A DNA stretch of 5,029 nucleotides, taken from assembly GCA_026706425.1 (NCBI GenBank), contig JAPOYW010000695.1:1-5029 (forward strand), written 5' to 3'. The notes beneath the pieces were generated by a model that was not told the DNA's origin, made no database searches, and was given only the letters and a program-made list of their open reading frames with translations. The translations under genes and the position numbers were made by a program. This stretch comes from Gammaproteobacteria bacterium. GTDB taxonomy: Bacteria > Pseudomonadota > Gammaproteobacteria > Pseudomonadales > Azotimanducaceae. Shown piece after piece: positions 3,842 to 5,029 of this stretch (its first letter is position 1; every line of letters begins with the position of its first letter).

Positions 3842-4906
3842 ATGGCAAGCATCCTCAACCGTTGTAGCGGCGCTCTCATCGCAGCCGCACTTTGCATTAT
3901 CTCCCTGACCGCGTCCGCCAAGGACGACTACCGCATCGCGTGGAGCATCTACGTGGGCTGGATGCCCTGGGGCTACGCCCAGGAGTCCGGCATCGTCGAC
4001 AAGTGGGCCGAGAAGTACGGCATCACCATCGAGGTGGTGCAGTTCAACGACTACATCGAGTCCATCAACCAGTACACGGCGGGCGCGTTCGACGGCTGCA
4101 CCATGACCAACATGGACGCGTTGACGATCCCGGCCGCCGGCGGCGTCGACTCGACGGCCCTCATCGTCGGCGACTTCTCGAACGGCAACGACGGCATCGT
4201 CTTGAAGGGCGCCGACAAGACGCTGGGCGACATCCGGGGCCAGAACGTCAACCTGGTCGAGCTTTCGGTATCCCACTACCTGCTCGCCCGGGCATTGGCA
4301 TCCGTGGACATGACCGAGCGGGATCTCACCGTGGTCAACACCTCGGATGCCGACATCGTCGCCGCGTTCTCGACGGACCAAGTGACCTCCGTGGTGACCT
4401 GGAACCCGTTGCTTGCCGAGATCAACGGGATGCCGGAAGTGAGCCCGGTGTTCGACTCGTCGATGATCCCGGGCGAGATCATCGACATGTTGGTGGTCAG
4501 CACCGAGGCCGCGCAGGACGAGCGTCTTGGCAAGGCACTGGTAGGTGCCTGGTACGAGACCATGGCGGCGATGTCCGCCGAAGGCGCCGAGGCGGACGCC
4601 GCCAAGACCCAGATGGCCGTGGCGTCGGGCACCGACCTCCCGGGCTACAACGCCCAGCTGGCGGCGACGCAGATGTTCTACACCGCCGAACCTGCGGTCG
4701 AGTTCGTGAAGTCGCAGGCGCTGCGCGAAACCATGGCCAACGTCGCCGCGTTCTCGTTCGAACACGGGCTGCTCGGCGAAGGTGCCCCGGATGCCGGGTT
4801 CATCGGCATCGAACTTCCCGGCGGCGAGATCCTCGGCTCCAAGACCAACGTCAAGCTGCGCTTCAGCGACCGCTACATGTTGCTTGCCGCCAACGGCGAG
4901 ACGTAA
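3842..4906 (+). CDS. ABC transporter substrate-binding protein, urea-carboxylase-associated family (probable guanidine uptake)
   Basis: This 354-residue periplasmic binding protein belongs to the NitT/TauT-like group found beside urea carboxylase genes (the family described as 'ABC transporter periplasmic binding protein, urea carboxylase region'). ATG 3842 is preferred over the GTG at 3830 because GGAGG at 3832-3836 lies 5 bases before it. A Sec signal peptide has its hydrophobic core at about 8-22 and a cleavage motif ASA at 24-26. Family-typical segments include WSIYVGWMPWGYAQESGI, FNDYIESINQYTAGAFDGCT, MTNMDALTIPAAGGVDSTAL, VGDFSNGNDGIVLKG, VNLVELSVSHYLLARAL, VVNTSDADIVAAFS, TWNPLLAEI, FDSSMIPGEIIDMLVV and FSFEHGLLGEGAP. 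Length and ends look intact. Sigma-54 promoter and guanidine-I riboswitch lie upstream; a permease gene starts 33 bases downstream. Databases often call this a urea or taurine binder; the riboswitch makes guanidine or a relative the better guess, still an inference. Confidence 0.93.
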   Translation: MASILNRCSGALIAAALCIISLTASAKDDYRIAWSIYVGWMPWGYAQESGIVDKWAEKYGITIEVVQFNDYIESINQYTAGAFDGCTMTNMDALTIPAAGGVDSTALIVGDFSNGNDGIVLKGADKTLGDIRGQNVNLVELSVSHYLLARALASVDMTERDLTVVNTSDADIVAAFSTDQVTSVVTWNPLLAEINGMPEVSPVFDSSMIPGEIIDMLVVSTEAAQDERLGKALVGAWYETMAAMSAEGAEADAAKTQMAVASGTDLPGYNAQLAATQMFYTAEPAVEFVKSQALRETMANVAAFSFEHGLLGEGAPDAGFIGIELPGGEILGSKTNVKLRFSDRYMLLAANGET

Positions 4907-4939
4907 CGACAAGGCGGCGCGCCCGAGAGGCCAAGGGGC

Positions 4940-5029
4940 ATGCGTCTACTCAATCGGCGGCCGGGCAACATCGGCGTGGTCGCGAGCGCCGCGATGCCTT
5001 TCGCCTTGGCGCTCGTGGTCTACGTCGCC
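4940..5029 (+). CDS. Probable ABC transporter permease, N-terminus only (cut by window end)
   Basis: An ATG at 4940 opens a frame that runs to the window edge, giving 30 residues that begin MRLLNRRPG and continue into a hydrophobic segment (MPFALALVVYVA, about 19-30), as expected for a first membrane helix after a short basic cytoplasmic N-terminus. GAGAGG at 4925-4930 serves as Shine-Dalgarno with 9-base spacing. It lies 33 bases after the substrate-binding protein gene on the same strand, so it is almost certainly in the same operon, and the start resembles the permeases paired with urea-carboxylase-associated binding proteins. Too little is present to confirm the family. Confidence 0.75.
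   Translation, partial: MRLLNRRPGNIGVVASAAMPFALALVVYVA

Noticed and set aside
3842..4906. Identity as UrtA, the classical urea-binding protein, or TauA
   Set aside because: UrtA belongs to the branched-chain amino acid binding-protein type; this protein is NitT/TauT-like and matches the urea-carboxylase-region family, and the guanidine riboswitch argues against taurine.
3680..4912. A 410-codon open frame on the minus strand opposite the substrate-binding protein
   Set aside because: It mirrors a well-supported gene and also runs across the riboswitch; the product has the composition of a codon-position shadow and no recognisable domain.

Overview
This is a GC-rich window with dense gene packing, a perfect sigma-54 promoter match, and PurT, long-form LeuA and HicAB genes. 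It most resembles a member of the Pseudomonadota (Proteobacteria), perhaps a gammaproteobacterium or relative; the genus cannot be set from the sequence.

Left part (1-2794, + strand). The window opens inside purT, the formate-dependent GAR transformylase of purine synthesis, which ends at 833. A small terminator-like hairpin and a candidate -10 box (TATAGT) follow. Next comes a short open frame that automated calling would miss: a 24-residue leader peptide (896-970, GTG start) ending in Leu-Ile-Leu-Leu-Ile-Leu-Pro-Ala. It lies just ahead of leuA (1046-2794, 2-isopropylmalate synthase), as expected of a leucine attenuator that couples leuA expression to leucyl-tRNA supply. The regulatory domain of LeuA carries a tandem hexapeptide duplication.

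Middle (2808-3470, - strand). A compact hicAB toxin-antitoxin module converges on leuA. hicA and hicB overlap by ATGA, a GC-rich hairpin contains the hicB stop codon, and an inverted repeat lies inside the candidate hicAB promoter. HicA has Arg where the canonical catalytic His is expected.

Right part (3434-5029, + strand). A 408-base region without a gene on the + strand is rich in signals. It holds an inverted repeat, a perfect -24/-12 sigma-54 promoter (3562-3577), a cluster of three strong hairpins (3621-3694), and a guanidine-I (ykkC) riboswitch (about 3691-3803). A hairpin that can hide the Shine-Dalgarno sequence comes last. These precede an ABC transporter substrate-binding protein of the urea-carboxylase-associated family (3842-4906) and the first 30 codons of what is probably its permease.

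The family is usually labelled as a urea transporter. The riboswitch argues that the cargo here is guanidine (or a guanidine-derived nitrogen source) feeding a guanidine/urea carboxylase pathway. The combination of sigma-54 initiation and a guanidine riboswitch suggests two-input control: nitrogen status at transcription and guanidine at RNA level. This is the most interesting system in the window.
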